Assembly (NCBI RefSeq): GCF_028282165.1
Contig: NZ_JANQIM010000024.1
Span: 62,001 to 126,000 of the forward strand
Length of the DNA stretch: 64,000 bases
Source of the DNA: Winogradskyella sp.
GTDB taxonomy: Bacteria; Bacteroidota; Bacteroidia; Flavobacteriales; Flavobacteriaceae
Direction of reading: 5' to 3'
Of this stretch, positions 16,664 to 26,712 are shown one piece after another (within the stretch, counting starts at the first letter, position 1; the number at the start of each line of letters is the position of its first letter). The position numbers were made by a program, and so were the translations under genes. The notes beneath the pieces were generated by a model that was not told the DNA's origin, did no database searches, and was given only the letters and a program-made list of their open reading frames with translations.

Positions 16664-18451
16664 TTAATTGATACTATCACCCCTAAGCATCCTAAACTTT
16701 TTTCGCGCTTCGATAAAGTAGATACTGTCTTCAAAATCAAAGATGATTCTCTCGTAAAGTTGTTTAGCTTCTTCTGGTTTAGCCAAATATGTATTGTAAA
16801 GTTCGGCCAAATGATAATGTGCATCATCGGCTAAGATGTCTTCTTTCCAATCCGTAATTATTTTAAGGTAATTGACTTCGGCCTTATTGTATTGCTTTTT
16901 CTTTTCAAACAGCTTGGCTTGTTGGAATAAGGTTTGGTCTATAATGCTTTCGCCCTTGTGTTCTTCTAAGATTTTATCTAACAAGGTAATGGCTTCATCC
17001 GTTTTATTTTGAAAGGCAAATAAATCGGCTTTCGCATAATGTTTTAATGCCGTTTGCGTACTGTCTTGATATTTATTGTCTGAAATCAAAAGTTTTAAAT
17101 CCAAAGCGTCATTGGCAATAAGTTGTGAGGTTGAAGATTTTAGAATCTTTAATTGCGATTCTGCCCAATCGAAATCACCCTTGTAGTAGCTGGTTTTAGC
17201 AACTTTAAACCGCGCTTCTTGGGAAATGGTGCTATTTTTTAGGCTCAGCTGAATTTGAGAATAAAAGATCAAAGCTTCATTGAAGCGCTCTTGAAGTACC
17301 AAGATATCTGCTAATAGTAATTTCACTTTGGCTTCCTGAAACTCTGAAATATTAAGCTTCATACTTTCTCTCAAAAATGTGGTGGCACTTTCTGTATCTT
17401 TTTGGTAAAAGGCCAAAAACTCACCATAAGCTAATTGAAGTGATAAAGTGAGTTCTGACTTTCCGAAGGCATCAAATAAGTTATTGTAGGCTTCATCAAT
17501 GCGGTTGAGTTCTTTGTCTGAATTTGCATTTTGGGTGTCAATTTCCAAGATGTATTGATGTGCTGTCAGCGCTGTACTTGCATCTTGAGAGGTGTCTAAT
17601 ATATAATTAAAAATATCTTTAGATGTCTCATCATCATTATCATTGAGAGCAGTTATAGCTAATTCAATGATACGATCCAAGCTTTCGGGATTACGCTTGT
17701 AAAGTGCTTTTTCTTGAATAAAGGACTTATTATAAGCTTTTTCTTGTACATACAGCCAGCTTAATAGTTCGTACCAATAAGGGCTTGGTTCTTGTTGAAT
17801 TTTCTTAAGTAATAAACGTCTTAAATATATATTGTTTTCATTATCCTTATTCTCGGATATGAAGTCGCTAACTGCACGTTTAATATTATTGAGATAATTG
17901 GGGCGGTAGGCCACATAATCTATATAGTTCTCAAACATCTTTTCGATATTGCCTTGGTCACCATAGATGCGAGCTAATTGAATGCTGTAGTTTTTATCTG
18001 GTGTTAATATTCTGCCTTTGTCGTACACTATAATGGCTTGATCCAATAATGAGTGATCTTCAAACTTTTTGGCAACACTGTAGATATAATTTGGGTTTTC
18101 GTCAATGTAAGTAATTGCTTCTTTATACAACAGGTCTGCTCTGTCTAAACTATCCTTAAGTTGAAAGTTATAACCTAATTCTACCAGTAGACTAGGGTTT
18201 CTACGTTTAGCTAAGCGTTGTACTAGAATATTTTCCGCTTCATCAAGCTGTTCTAATTGCTGGTGTGTTTCAACAAGTTTGTATAGGTATTTGTAACTAT
18301 ATGGTTTTTCTTTATTGAGATTTTCATAGATAACCAGCGCTTTTTTAAACTCCCCTTTTTTATAATAGCTGTCTGCTAGGACCTCACTATTTTGGGCTAA
18401 GCCAAAACTGAGACCTAAAAGAAGTACTAATATTAAAAGACATGTTTTCAT
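16664..18451 (-). CDS. Exported tetratricopeptide-repeat protein
   Basis: 595 residues with a signal peptide ending near GLAQ. The mature chain is a long helical solenoid of TPR units, clearest at residues 25-130 and 380-590 (for example YYKKGEFKKALVIYENL and YNKAEVNYLKII). The last third resembles the CpoB/YbgF style of repeated tetratricopeptides. Probably a periplasmic or outer-membrane-attached scaffold. Cargo and partners are not evident. A 13-base hairpin terminator upstream isolates it from the small ORF at 18643. Confidence 0.85.
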   Translation of the reverse strand: MKTCLLILVLLLGLSFGLAQNSEVLADSYYKKGEFKKALVIYENLNKEKPYSYKYLYKLVETHQQLEQLDEAENILVQRLAKRRNPSLLVELGYNFQLKDSLDRADLLYKEAITYIDENPNYIYSVAKKFEDHSLLDQAIIVYDKGRILTPDKNYSIQLARIYGDQGNIEKMFENYIDYVAYRPNYLNNIKRAVSDFISENKDNENNIYLRRLLLKKIQQEPSPYWYELLSWLYVQEKAYNKSFIQEKALYKRNPESLDRIIELAITALNDNDDETSKDIFNYILDTSQDASTALTAHQYILEIDTQNANSDKELNRIDEAYNNLFDAFGKSELTLSLQLAYGEFLAFYQKDTESATTFLRESMKLNISEFQEAKVKLLLADILVLQERFNEALIFYSQIQLSLKNSTISQEARFKVAKTSYYKGDFDWAESQLKILKSSTSQLIANDALDLKLLISDNKYQDSTQTALKHYAKADLFAFQNKTDEAITLLDKILEEHKGESIIDQTLFQQAKLFEKKKQYNKAEVNYLKIITDWKEDILADDAHYHLAELYNTYLAKPEEAKQLYERIIFDFEDSIYFIEARKKFRMLRGDSIN

Positions 18452-18509
18452 CGAAGCATTTTTTGTAAATATAACAAATGCTATATCTAGTTATTGTAAA
18501 TGTTTTGAT

Positions 18510-18543
18510 AAAAAAATGCCTAAACGTAGAGTTTAGGCATTTT
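18510..18543 (-). terminator. Strong hairpin terminator in the serS/TPR gap
   Basis: A 13-base perfect stem (18513-18525 with 18531-18543) and a GTAGA loop. On the minus strand it runs into T residues (complement of 18510-18516). It sits 59 bases upstream of the TPR start and 100 bases downstream of the 22-codon ORF, so it should end that ORF's transcript or serS. Confidence 0.75.
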
Positions 18544-18642
18544 AACCAGCAAAATAAATGTGCTATTAACCATTATTTGTTCTAAATATGATTCAATTAC
18601 TTTGTCTTGGCGTTTTACTATTTATTATTTTACTAATTATAG

Positions 18643-18711
18643 TTAAAAAAACACTTTGCTTACCATAACAACTAATACAACAAGAAGTACAATGCGCTTT
18701 ATATTTTTCAT
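18643..18711 (-). CDS. Putative 22-residue hydrophobic small protein
   Basis: The 393-base gap between serS and the TPR gene holds an ATG frame of 22 codons with two Lys and one Arg, then an almost unbroken run of Val/Leu/Ile, ending VSKVFF before TAA. This is the pattern of a minimal single-pass membrane peptide. A TATTTTTG -7-like motif lies about 40 bases upstream (18758-18751), and a strong terminator follows at 18510-18543. The three together form a self-contained transcription unit of roughly 230 bases. There is no homology evidence; it could also be the leader of a small RNA. Confidence 0.4.
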   Translation of the reverse strand: MKNIKRIVLLVVLVVMVSKVFF

Positions 18712-18844
18712 AATTAGGTTTAGTTCTAAAGTTTGGGACTACTAACTTCTCAAAAATAATCAAAAAAACCGAAGAAATACACTATAAATCGATAAAAAAC
18801 ATATTTTTTTAACAAATATGTCAGAATTCTTCAAAATTTTGAGA

Positions 18845-20116
18845 CTATGAAATCATATCAAAACCTGTATATGGAATCAAAACTTCAGGAATTTTGATAC
18901 CGTCTTCGGTTTGATAGTTTTCTAAAATACCCGCCAATACTCTTGGTAATGCCAATGAGCTTCCATTTAAGGTATGGCACAATTCATTTTTGCCATTACT
19001 ATTTTTGAAACGCAATTTTAATCGATTGGCTTGAAAAGTTTCAAAATTAGACACTGAAGATATTTCTAACCAACGGTCTTGAGCCGTTGAAAACACTTCA
19101 AAGTCATATGTTAAAGCTGAAGCAAACGTAACATCACCACCACAAAGCTTTAGAATGCGGTATGGTAATTTTAGTTCGTTAAGAATCTCTTTGACATGGG
19201 CAATCATACCTTCAAATGCATTGTAGGAATTGTTGGGATGCTCTACTCGTATGATTTCTACCTTATCAAATTGATGTAGTCGATTTAAGCCTCTAACATG
19301 CGCACCATAACTTCCTGCTTCTCTTCTAAAACACGGTGTGTAACCCGTGACACTAATAGGTAGATCGTTTTCATTTAAAAGGGTATCTCTAAACAAGTTG
19401 GTGCCAGGAACTTCGGCTGTTGGAATAAGGTACAGATTATCTGCCGTTACATGATACATCTGTCCTTCTTTATCTGGTAACTGACCAGTTCCAATTCCAG
19501 AGGCTTCATTCACTAAATGCGGTAATTGATATTCTGTATAACCTGCTTCTGTATTTTTATCTAAGAAATAGGTAATTAAAGCGCGCTGTAATTTAGCCCC
19601 TTTGCCTTTATAAACAGGGAATCCAGCACCAGTAATTTTATTGCCAAGTTCAAAATCAATGATGTCATATTTCTTTGCTAATTCCCAATGCGGTAAAGCG
19701 CCATCAAATAACTGAGGAATTTCACCTGCCCTCAAAATTTCTTCGTTGTCTTCATCTGAGTTGCCTTCAGGTACAGAAGTGTGAGGAACGTTCGGAATTT
19801 TGTATAGCAGCTCTTTAAGCGCATCAGCTTTTTCATTTAACTCCTGTTCTAAGGTCTTAACGGTCTCCTTTAATAGAGAGGTTTTTTCTTTTAGCAGATT
19901 TGCTTCTTGGGCCTTACCTGATTTAAATAAGTTGCCAATTTCCTTAGATAAAGTATTAGACTCTGCCTTAGTGCCGTCTAATTTGGTTTGGAGATGTCTT
20001 CGTTCTTCATCTAAAGCAATGACTTCATTAATCATTGTAGCAGCATCGATATTTCGTTTTGCCAAACCTTTAATAACAGCTTCTTTATGATCTCTTATAA
20101 AAGCAACTTGTAACAT
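18845..20116 (-). CDS. serS: Seryl-tRNA synthetase
   Basis: 423 residues. An N-terminal antiparallel coiled coil (about 1-110) grips the tRNA-Ser long arm. The class II catalytic core has motif 2 (FRREAGSYGAHVRGLNRLHQF) and motif 3 (GSSLALPRVLAGILENYQ). The TAEVP motif recognises serine. Full family length with an ATG start. A cytoplasmic housekeeping gene transcribed toward the small ORF and TPR gene. Confidence 0.96.
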   Translation of the reverse strand: MLQVAFIRDHKEAVIKGLAKRNIDAATMINEVIALDEERRHLQTKLDGTKAESNTLSKEIGNLFKSGKAQEANLLKEKTSLLKETVKTLEQELNEKADALKELLYKIPNVPHTSVPEGNSDEDNEEILRAGEIPQLFDGALPHWELAKKYDIIDFELGNKITGAGFPVYKGKGAKLQRALITYFLDKNTEAGYTEYQLPHLVNEASGIGTGQLPDKEGQMYHVTADNLYLIPTAEVPGTNLFRDTLLNENDLPISVTGYTPCFRREAGSYGAHVRGLNRLHQFDKVEIIRVEHPNNSYNAFEGMIAHVKEILNELKLPYRILKLCGGDVTFASALTYDFEVFSTAQDRWLEISSVSNFETFQANRLKLRFKNSNGKNELCHTLNGSSLALPRVLAGILENYQTEDGIKIPEVLIPYTGFDMIS

Positions 20117-20324
20117 ATCTTTAATTTTGGGAATACACCGTTAAGTACAAAAAATAAGCCACAAAAGTACATGAATTTTTTTATTTGGAAATTCCCAGAA
20201 GCCAAATAAAATGATTACATGGACTAGTGAAGCGGTTACTAATGTGCAACTAAATTTTGCAATCTTTATGAGACAAGATTTAGTTTCACGGAAGAAAAGT
20301 AAAGAGAATTTAAGCAGATAAAAA

Positions 20325-21632
20325 CTATTTTGAAGGTAATATCCAGTTGTGGTGTTTAAAATGATGCCATTCTTCATTGGCTAAATCAACTTTAGGGTCT
20401 ATAAGCTGTTTTGAGGGTTTGCCATTTACTCTCACATAAGTTCTAACATATACTTTGACCGATTTTCCTTGCTTGGCGAAATCTTGTTTTAAATATTGAG
20501 CAAATTGCCAGATGAAATCTGGTTTGGTACTTGCACTGCGTTGCTGTTTTTTAGTCAGGTAATCATCAAGCTTAATAGGAATAGCATTGTTGGTGGCTTC
20601 ATCAATTACTGTATAACGTGCACTACCGCTTTTGGAACGTAACATCATACGCCAAGACAATCGATGACCTTCTTCGGTCCATAAGACATTGTCCTCAAAA
20701 AAATGGATACGCAAAGGCAGTGCAATATGTATCAAAAAGTAAACCGAAAAAATGCCGATTAACAGCTTATTATATGTTGGAACTTTAAGTTCATTTGCGG
20801 TATAGAACTCTTTTTTCTTTAAGAATATGTTCTTAATGGTTTTTGGTTCAAAAAAGAATAAACTAAAAGCCAATGACAGATATGGAAATATACCTATTTG
20901 GAACACTATAGAATTAAACAGGTGAAAAAATATAGAAGCAAAAAAGGCATATTTTCTCGTAGGCTTAAAAAGTAATAGCGGAATGATGAGTCCATCAAAT
21001 AATATTCCCCCATACGCTATGAAATAATGTATCCACTTTTCCTGTAGTAATTCTCCAATAATCGGATAACTAGCTTTGCCTTTCATCAGTAATGCCACTA
21101 CAGAAGTGTCTAACCAATCGGGATAAAGCTTAGCAATAGAGGCATAAGTGTAAAGTATAAATAGCTGAATAACAAAAATCCATTTACACCAGCTAGGCAT
21201 TGATATTCGCTTTAGAGTAGGATTGAGCTTTACGTCTAAGGATGCATATCTATTTGCTGGCAAGAACACCATTAGATAGCTCAAAATGAATAGAAGGTAA
21301 TAGTGGTTGTTGTACGATGATTTTTGCATTAAATATGTCGCTGTCCACATCGTGGCAAACATAAACATACTGAATCTGTATTTATAGCCTACCATAATAA
21401 GCAAGCCAAAAATTCCCATGACTATGTAATAAACATACATCCAGTTTCCAGGAAGGGGTTGTAGCCATTCAAATCCAATAAATGAAAACGTAAACTCTGG
21501 TTCTATAAGCGTTCGCCTTACCCAGCCAGTAAAGACGGCACCTACCGATTCTAAAAAACATAGAAGCCCAAAGACAATTCTAAAAACGATCAATCCTGAA
21601 TTGTCGATATGTTTAAACAAAAATTTATTCAT
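20325..21632 (-). CDS. HTTM-domain membrane protein
   Basis: 435 residues with about eight hydrophobic segments in residues 10-310. The family region runs from the N-terminal DNSGLIVFRIVFGLL through TDWLDTSV-type and FDGLIIPLLLF loops. The C-terminal 120 residues are hydrophilic. This is the horizontally transferred transmembrane family related to vitamin-K-dependent gamma-carboxylase, usually of unknown activity in bacteria. It overlaps ribF by eight bases. Between it and serS (20117-20324) I see only a 10-base inverted repeat at 20179-20211 and no convincing gene. Confidence 0.85.
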   Translation of the reverse strand: MNKFLFKHIDNSGLIVFRIVFGLLCFLESVGAVFTGWVRRTLIEPEFTFSFIGFEWLQPLPGNWMYVYYIVMGIFGLLIMVGYKYRFSMFMFATMWTATYLMQKSSYNNHYYLLFILSYLMVFLPANRYASLDVKLNPTLKRISMPSWCKWIFVIQLFILYTYASIAKLYPDWLDTSVVALLMKGKASYPIIGELLQEKWIHYFIAYGGILFDGLIIPLLLFKPTRKYAFFASIFFHLFNSIVFQIGIFPYLSLAFSLFFFEPKTIKNIFLKKKEFYTANELKVPTYNKLLIGIFSVYFLIHIALPLRIHFFEDNVLWTEEGHRLSWRMMLRSKSGSARYTVIDEATNNAIPIKLDDYLTKKQQRSASTKPDFIWQFAQYLKQDFAKQGKSVKVYVRTYVRVNGKPSKQLIDPKVDLANEEWHHFKHHNWILPSK

Positions 21633-22533
21633 TTATAGTTTTTATAAAGTCTAAGGCATCTTTCATATCAATACTTAGCTGCTTTTTTAAGGCTTCAAGA
21701 TTTGCAAATTTTTGTTCACTTCTTAACCAGTGAAGAAATTCAATTCTCAGCACTTTTCCGTAAATATCTTTGTTAAAATTAAAAAAATGAACTTCAATAG
21801 AACGCGATTTTCCATCCACAGTTGGATTAGTTCCAATATTCATCATGCCATAGATAATAGAATCTTCATTTTTCGATTTTACGACATAGACACCATCGGC
21901 AGGAATCAATTTATAGTTTTCCTTGATATGAATATTTGCCGTAGGGAAGTCTAAGGTTCTGCCCAAGCCCTTACCTTCAATTACTTGGCCAGTTATAAAA
22001 TAGTTGTAGCCTAAATAGGAATTCGCGATAGCTACTTTACCCGTATTCAATGCGTTTCTAATTTTAGTAGAACTCACCGTAACATCTTCGATATCTTGAG
22101 CTGGAATTTCCTCAACTTCAAAACTGTATTTTTCTGCAAATCGTTTTAAGTCATTAATATTAGCACTCCTGTTTTTCCCAAAATGATGATCGTAACCAAT
22201 AACGATTTGCTTAGTTTTGAGTTCGTCAACCAGAACATTCTTTACATAATCTTTTGCAGAAAGGTTGGCAAACTCTTCATTGAATTCTTTTACTATTACA
22301 TCTTTGATGCCAAATTCTTTTAAGATCTCAATACGCTCATCTATGGTATTTAGTAATTTAATGTTGTCGGTTTTTTGAAGTACCATTCTTGGATGAGGAA
22401 AAAGGGTTAGCACTGTTGGAGTATAATTATTCTCAATGGCAATATTCACCACGCGATTCAATATTTTTTTATGTCCAATATGGACACCGTCAAAAGTTCC
22501 AACTGTAATGATTTTTGCAGAATTCTCAATCAA
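21625..22533 (-). CDS. ribF: Bifunctional riboflavin kinase/FMN adenylyltransferase
   Basis: 302 residues. The N-terminal nucleotidyltransferase half has TVGTFDGVHIGHKKIL (HxGH-like, residues 11-26). The C-terminal half is the riboflavin kinase barrel with GRTLDFPTANI. Together they convert riboflavin to FMN and FAD in the cytoplasm. The start is TTG at 22533. Upstream in-frame codons reach a TAA without any ATG, so this is the only strong choice, giving a leader slightly shorter than usual. Confidence 0.93.
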   Translation of the reverse strand: MIENSAKIITVGTFDGVHIGHKKILNRVVNIAIENNYTPTVLTLFPHPRMVLQKTDNIKLLNTIDERIEILKEFGIKDVIVKEFNEEFANLSAKDYVKNVLVDELKTKQIVIGYDHHFGKNRSANINDLKRFAEKYSFEVEEIPAQDIEDVTVSSTKIRNALNTGKVAIANSYLGYNYFITGQVIEGKGLGRTLDFPTANIHIKENYKLIPADGVYVVKSKNEDSIIYGMMNIGTNPTVDGKSRSIEVHFFNFNKDIYGKVLRIEFLHWLRSEQKFANLEALKKQLSIDMKDALDFIKTINE

Positions 22534-22632
22534 GGGCCTAATGCTATTTGATTTTACTGTTTTTTTAATAATCGTATTGACTTTTGTTAAAAAACCTTAA
22601 ATTCGAAGAATTTAATTTTTTACCCCAAAACT

Positions 22633-25600
22633 ATGAAAGCAAAGCTACATTTTGTTTTGTCATTATCCATGTTTTTATCAGTATTTTATGCAGTGGCTCA
22701 ACAAGGTTATTGGAAGAAAACCGATAAGAGTTTAACTCTTACTGATGAGAAAACGACATTAGATAAGGGTTTTTATCAGATCTATCAACTCGATTTTGAA
22801 ACGTTTAAGACCCAACTTATAGGAGCTCCTTTACGTTCTGTATCTGGCACAAACTCTAGTTCAAGGGTTTATTTTCCGAATGTTAAAGGTGAACTCGAAG
22901 AATTTAAAATTGTTGAGACACCAGTACTATCAGAAGAACTGTCTAGTTTGTATCCGAAGATTAAAACTTATCTTGGGTATAGCACCGAAAATCCAGGTGT
23001 AAGAGTAAGATTTAGTGTTACGCCACAAGGGTTGCAGACCATGACAACTTATCCTGATGGGCCAATGAATTTTACAGTGCCTTTAAGTAAAACGGACAAT
23101 ACCTCGTACATTTCTTATAGTAGAGAAGCCAGAAAAGAAGGGTTGAAAGATTTTCAATGTCTTACTAATGATGAACATATTACAAAAAATTTAGGAGAAA
23201 ATACAAGTAGAGATGCTAACGACCAAATACTAAGGACATTTAGAATAGCAATTTCCGCTACTGGAGAGTACACTAATTTTTGGGATGATGGTAATACAGC
23301 AAATGGTAATGCTCAAGAAGATGCTTTGGCTCAAGTCGTTTCTACCCTAAACAGAAACAACGAAGTATTTGAAGTTGATATGGCGGTGACCTTTACACTC
23401 GTTACAGGGACAGAAATTATATATCCTAATGCTGGGACAGACCCTTACACAGGTTCGTTCAACTCACAATTGCAAAGCACATTAACGGCTAACGTTGGCG
23501 AGGCCAATTACGATATTGGTCACTTGTTCCATTTTGGTAGTAATAGCGGAAATGCTGGTTGTATAGGTTGTGTATGTGTAGACAATCAGAAAGGAAGTGG
23601 TTTCTCATCCCATTCTTTTTTAGATAATGATGGAGGGCCTTATATGTCAGACTTCTTTGATATAGATTATGTACCGCACGAAATAGGTCATCAGATGGGA
23701 GCCAACCATACATGGTCTTTCAGTAGTGAAGGAACTGGTGTTAATGCAGAGCCAGGTAGTGGAACTACAATTATGGGTTATGCTGGCATAACAGGAGGTA
23801 ATGATGTGCAAGACCATTCAGATCCTTATTTTCATTATTATAGTATTTTGCAGATATCCAATAATCTAGCAACTAGGACATGTTGGGTTGGAAGTGCAAT
23901 TTCAAATACCCCACCTGTAGCGAATGCGGGTTCAAATTATACTATACCTTATGGAACAGCTTTTGTGCTTAAAGGTGCAGCTACAGATGCTGATGTAGGT
24001 GATGTGTTAACCTATTGTTGGGAGCAAATTGATAATGGTATTACTACAACAGGCAATTTTGGGCCAAATAAAACAACAGGAGCTGTTTGGAGATCTAGAC
24101 CTCCAAGTACTTCTCCAAATCGTTACATGCCAATTATTGAACGCGTTATTGCCGGACAATTGGAGGAATCTAATCCAGTTGAAACTGTCGATAATTCATC
24201 ATGGGAAACAGTCTCTAACGTCACAAGAACGTTAGATTTTGCATTAACCGTTAGAGATAGGAGTGAAGCCAATGGTGTTGATCAAACTCCACAAAGTGAT
24301 TTTGATACCATGACCGTCAATGTAGATGGTTCTTCTGGACCTTTTGAAGTCACCTCCCAAACAACAAATGTAACATGGGATGCTGGTTCTATAGAAACTG
24401 TAACATGGAACGTTGCAGGTACAGACGGAGGTGCTGTGAATACGCCTACTGTGAATATATTATTATCGACTGATGGTGGTTTTACATACCCTTTTGTAGT
24501 AGCATCAAATGTTCCTAACGACGGTTCTCATGATGTTAATGTGCCCAATACAGGAGGAGATTCTTCTACGGTAAGGGTAAAAGTAGAAGGGAATAATAAT
24601 ATTTTCTATGCCATTAATTCGACAAATTTCTCTATTCAAGCCTCAGAGTTTGTTTTGAATGTTACAGATAGCTCAATAGACGTTTGTGCACCAGATAATG
24701 TAGTCTATAATTTTACTTACAACACATTTTTAGGATTTACAGATGAAACAACATTCAGTGCCACAGGCTTGCCACTTGGGGCATCTGCTGTATTCTCACC
24801 AACAAGTGCTACTTCAGATGCAACTAATGTAACCGTAACAATATCTGGTACAGGTAGTTTAGCCGTAGGGAATTATCCCTTTACTTTGGTAGGAACATCG
24901 GGCACTATTACTAGTACCGCAGATGTAGAGTTTAATGTTTTCGATACTAGTATTACAGCACCGAATATATTAACACCAGTAAACGGAGCTAGTGATGTAA
25001 ATGCTTCTAATGCAGTCTTTACGTGGGATGCAGATCCTAATGCAACGTCTTACGAAATTAATGTGGCAACAGATGCTGCATTTACTAATATCGTTGCTGG
25101 TGGCATCCTAAATGATACAACATTTACGGTTACAACATTAAATATTACCACACCGTATTTTTGGCGAGTAAGAGGGGTCAATGATTGTGGTTCTGGTCCG
25201 TATTCAGAGGCAAGTTTCACTACTGCCAATATTTTATGTAATTCTTATAGTGCTACGGATTTACCGATTGATATTTTAGAGACATTTAACGGCACCGATA
25301 ACTATAGCTCAGTGATTAACGTTGCTAACGATGCGATTGTCACTGATGTCAATGTAACCATTAATATCTCGCACGATTGGAACAACGATTTAGATATTTT
25401 CTTAATAAGCCCATCAGGGACATCCGTAGAACTTTCCACGGATAATGGCGACGATGATGATAATGATTATACGGATACAGTTTTTGACCAAGAAGCAACC
25501 AACTCCATCACAACTGGGACCTCACCATTTACGGGAACATTTATACCAGAAGGTGATCTTTCTACACTTTACGGTGAAATGTCCGCAGGTAATTGGACAT

Positions 25601-25956
25601 TATCAGTAGATGACGATTTTGGTTTCGACGATGGGGGACAGATCGTTGAGTTTACATTAGAATTATGTACCCAAGAAGTATTGTCCCTAGATGATAATGA
25701 AATATCTAGTATGGTTTTCGAAATTTATCCAAACCCTAACAATGGAGAATTCACAGTTAGGCTAACAAATCCTTTATCTGAAAAGATCGATATTGAACTT
25801 TATGACATTAATGGAAGAAAGATTTATACTAGAACTTATGATTCAATAAGTGATTTTGAAGCATTGGTTAAGTTAGATGGTGTACAGTCAGGTGTTTACC
25901 TCATAAAGGTGAAAGATGGAATTAATGAAATGACAGAAAAATTGATTATTAACTAA
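22633..25956 (+). CDS. Secreted reprolysin-like zinc metalloprotease with T9SS tail
   Basis: 1107 residues. The signal peptide ends at VAQQ. A prodomain-like region covers 23-195. The metzincin catalytic domain spans about 200-420, with HEIGHQMGANH at 349-359 giving three His ligands and Glu350. Then come Ig/PKD-like and fibronectin-III-like domains (about 425-885) and a P-domain-like region with DWNNDLDIFLISPSGT (about 910-1015). A type A T9SS sorting domain is at 1030-1107 (YPNPNNGEF near its start). It would be exported through the outer membrane and act on proteins outside the cell. Confidence 0.9.
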   Translation: MKAKLHFVLSLSMFLSVFYAVAQQGYWKKTDKSLTLTDEKTTLDKGFYQIYQLDFETFKTQLIGAPLRSVSGTNSSSRVYFPNVKGELEEFKIVETPVLSEELSSLYPKIKTYLGYSTENPGVRVRFSVTPQGLQTMTTYPDGPMNFTVPLSKTDNTSYISYSREARKEGLKDFQCLTNDEHITKNLGENTSRDANDQILRTFRIAISATGEYTNFWDDGNTANGNAQEDALAQVVSTLNRNNEVFEVDMAVTFTLVTGTEIIYPNAGTDPYTGSFNSQLQSTLTANVGEANYDIGHLFHFGSNSGNAGCIGCVCVDNQKGSGFSSHSFLDNDGGPYMSDFFDIDYVPHEIGHQMGANHTWSFSSEGTGVNAEPGSGTTIMGYAGITGGNDVQDHSDPYFHYYSILQISNNLATRTCWVGSAISNTPPVANAGSNYTIPYGTAFVLKGAATDADVGDVLTYCWEQIDNGITTTGNFGPNKTTGAVWRSRPPSTSPNRYMPIIERVIAGQLEESNPVETVDNSSWETVSNVTRTLDFALTVRDRSEANGVDQTPQSDFDTMTVNVDGSSGPFEVTSQTTNVTWDAGSIETVTWNVAGTDGGAVNTPTVNILLSTDGGFTYPFVVASNVPNDGSHDVNVPNTGGDSSTVRVKVEGNNNIFYAINSTNFSIQASEFVLNVTDSSIDVCAPDNVVYNFTYNTFLGFTDETTFSATGLPLGASAVFSPTSATSDATNVTVTISGTGSLAVGNYPFTLVGTSGTITSTADVEFNVFDTSITAPNILTPVNGASDVNASNAVFTWDADPNATSYEINVATDAAFTNIVAGGILNDTTFTVTTLNITTPYFWRVRGVNDCGSGPYSEASFTTANILCNSYSATDLPIDILETFNGTDNYSSVINVANDAIVTDVNVTINISHDWNNDLDIFLISPSGTSVELSTDNGDDDDNDYTDTVFDQEATNSITTGTSPFTGTFIPEGDLSTLYGEMSAGNWTLSVDDDFGFDDGGQIVEFTLELCTQEVLSLDDNEISSMVFEIYPNPNNGEFTVRLTNPLSEKIDIELYDINGRKIYTRTYDSISDFEALVKLDGVQSGVYLIKVKDGINEMTEKLIIN

Positions 25957-25980
25957 CGAATAGAATAATATATTGAGTTA

Positions 25981-26008
25981 AATAGCGAACACAATGGTAT
26001 TCGCTATT
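25981..26008. terminator. Bidirectional terminator between the metalloprotease and pth
   Basis: AATAGCGAA (25981-25989) pairs with TTCGCTATT (26000-26008). Convergent genes end on both sides, at 25956 and 26007. Confidence 0.6.
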
Positions 26009-26639
26009 ATTTTCCGTTATATTGATTCATTGTGTTATTGACACCTGCTAAAACAAAGGATTTTATCAATTCAGTTGATGTTTTTAAACGTTCATTGAGT
26101 TTTGCATATTCGTCGTCGTTCCACTCTCCTAATACATAATCGATCTGTCTTCCTCTGCTAAAAGCATCGCTAATTCCAAATCTAAAACGGTTATATTTAG
26201 TAGTTTGCAATTTGTCTTGAATATCTTTTAAGCCGTTATGGCCTCCATCACTGCCTTTTGTTTTTAGGCGAAGCGTGCCAAAGGGCAAGTTGAGGTCGTC
26301 AGTAACAACAAGTAAGTTTTCTAAAGGGACATTCTCCTTGTCTAGCCAGTATTTTATGGCTTTACCACTAAGATTCATGTAAGTGCTTGGCTTTAGAAGA
26401 ACCAGTGTCCGTCCTTTGATTTTTAGTGTAGATCTATCGCCCAATTTAGCCGTTTCAAAAGAGATGGACTCATTTTCCGCTAGATAGTCTAATATCTTAA
26501 AACCAATATTATGTCTGGTATTATGGTATTTTTCACCAATATTTCCTAAACCAACAATTAAGAATTTTTTCATAAGATCTTCTTCATTTTGTTCAATTTC
26601 TTTATTAATACCAAGCCATTTCCTTAAAAATTCAAACAT
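26007..26639 (-). CDS. pth: Peptidyl-tRNA hydrolase
   Basis: About 210 residues. The active-site signature GLGNIGEKYHNTRHNIGF lies just after the start of the fold and includes the catalytic His in RHN. GSDGGHNGLK and the RFRFGI motif follow. It recycles peptidyl-tRNA in the cytoplasm. The open frame extends upstream through the rplY region, but ATG 26639 fits the flavobacterial N-terminus (MFEFLRKWLG...). ATG 26573 would begin directly at KKFLIVGLGN. The rplY terminator lies just upstream. Confidence 0.93.
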   Translation of the reverse strand: MFEFLRKWLGINKEIEQNEEDLMKKFLIVGLGNIGEKYHNTRHNIGFKILDYLAENESISFETAKLGDRSTLKIKGRTLVLLKPSTYMNLSGKAIKYWLDKENVPLENLLVVTDDLNLPFGTLRLKTKGSDGGHNGLKDIQDKLQTTKYNRFRFGISDAFSRGRQIDYVLGEWNDDEYAKLNERLKTSTELIKSFVLAGVNNTMNQYNGK

Positions 26640-26660
26640 TTTTTTTGCTTTGTATAAAAA

Positions 26661-26690
26661 TAAAAAAGCATCCTGATACAGAATGCTTTT
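26661..26690 (-). terminator. rplY terminator
   Basis: AAAAGCAT (26664-26671) with ATGCTTTT (26683-26690) plus an inner CTG/CAG. On the minus strand it is followed by T residues, 23 bases past the rplY stop and about 22 bases before the pth start. Confidence 0.7.
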
Positions 26691-26712
26691 AAAAGTTTGG
26701 AATACTAATTTA

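Noticed and set aside
20141..20377. Open frame of 78 codons on the minus strand between serS and the HTTM gene
   Set aside because: It overlaps the HTTM gene end, has no recognisable motif and biased AT-rich coding; the inverted repeat inside explains some of the pattern.
22633..25956. Antisense and alternate-frame ORFs inside the metalloprotease gene (e.g. 23489-23713)
   Set aside because: They lie wholly inside a strongly supported gene and lack any motif.
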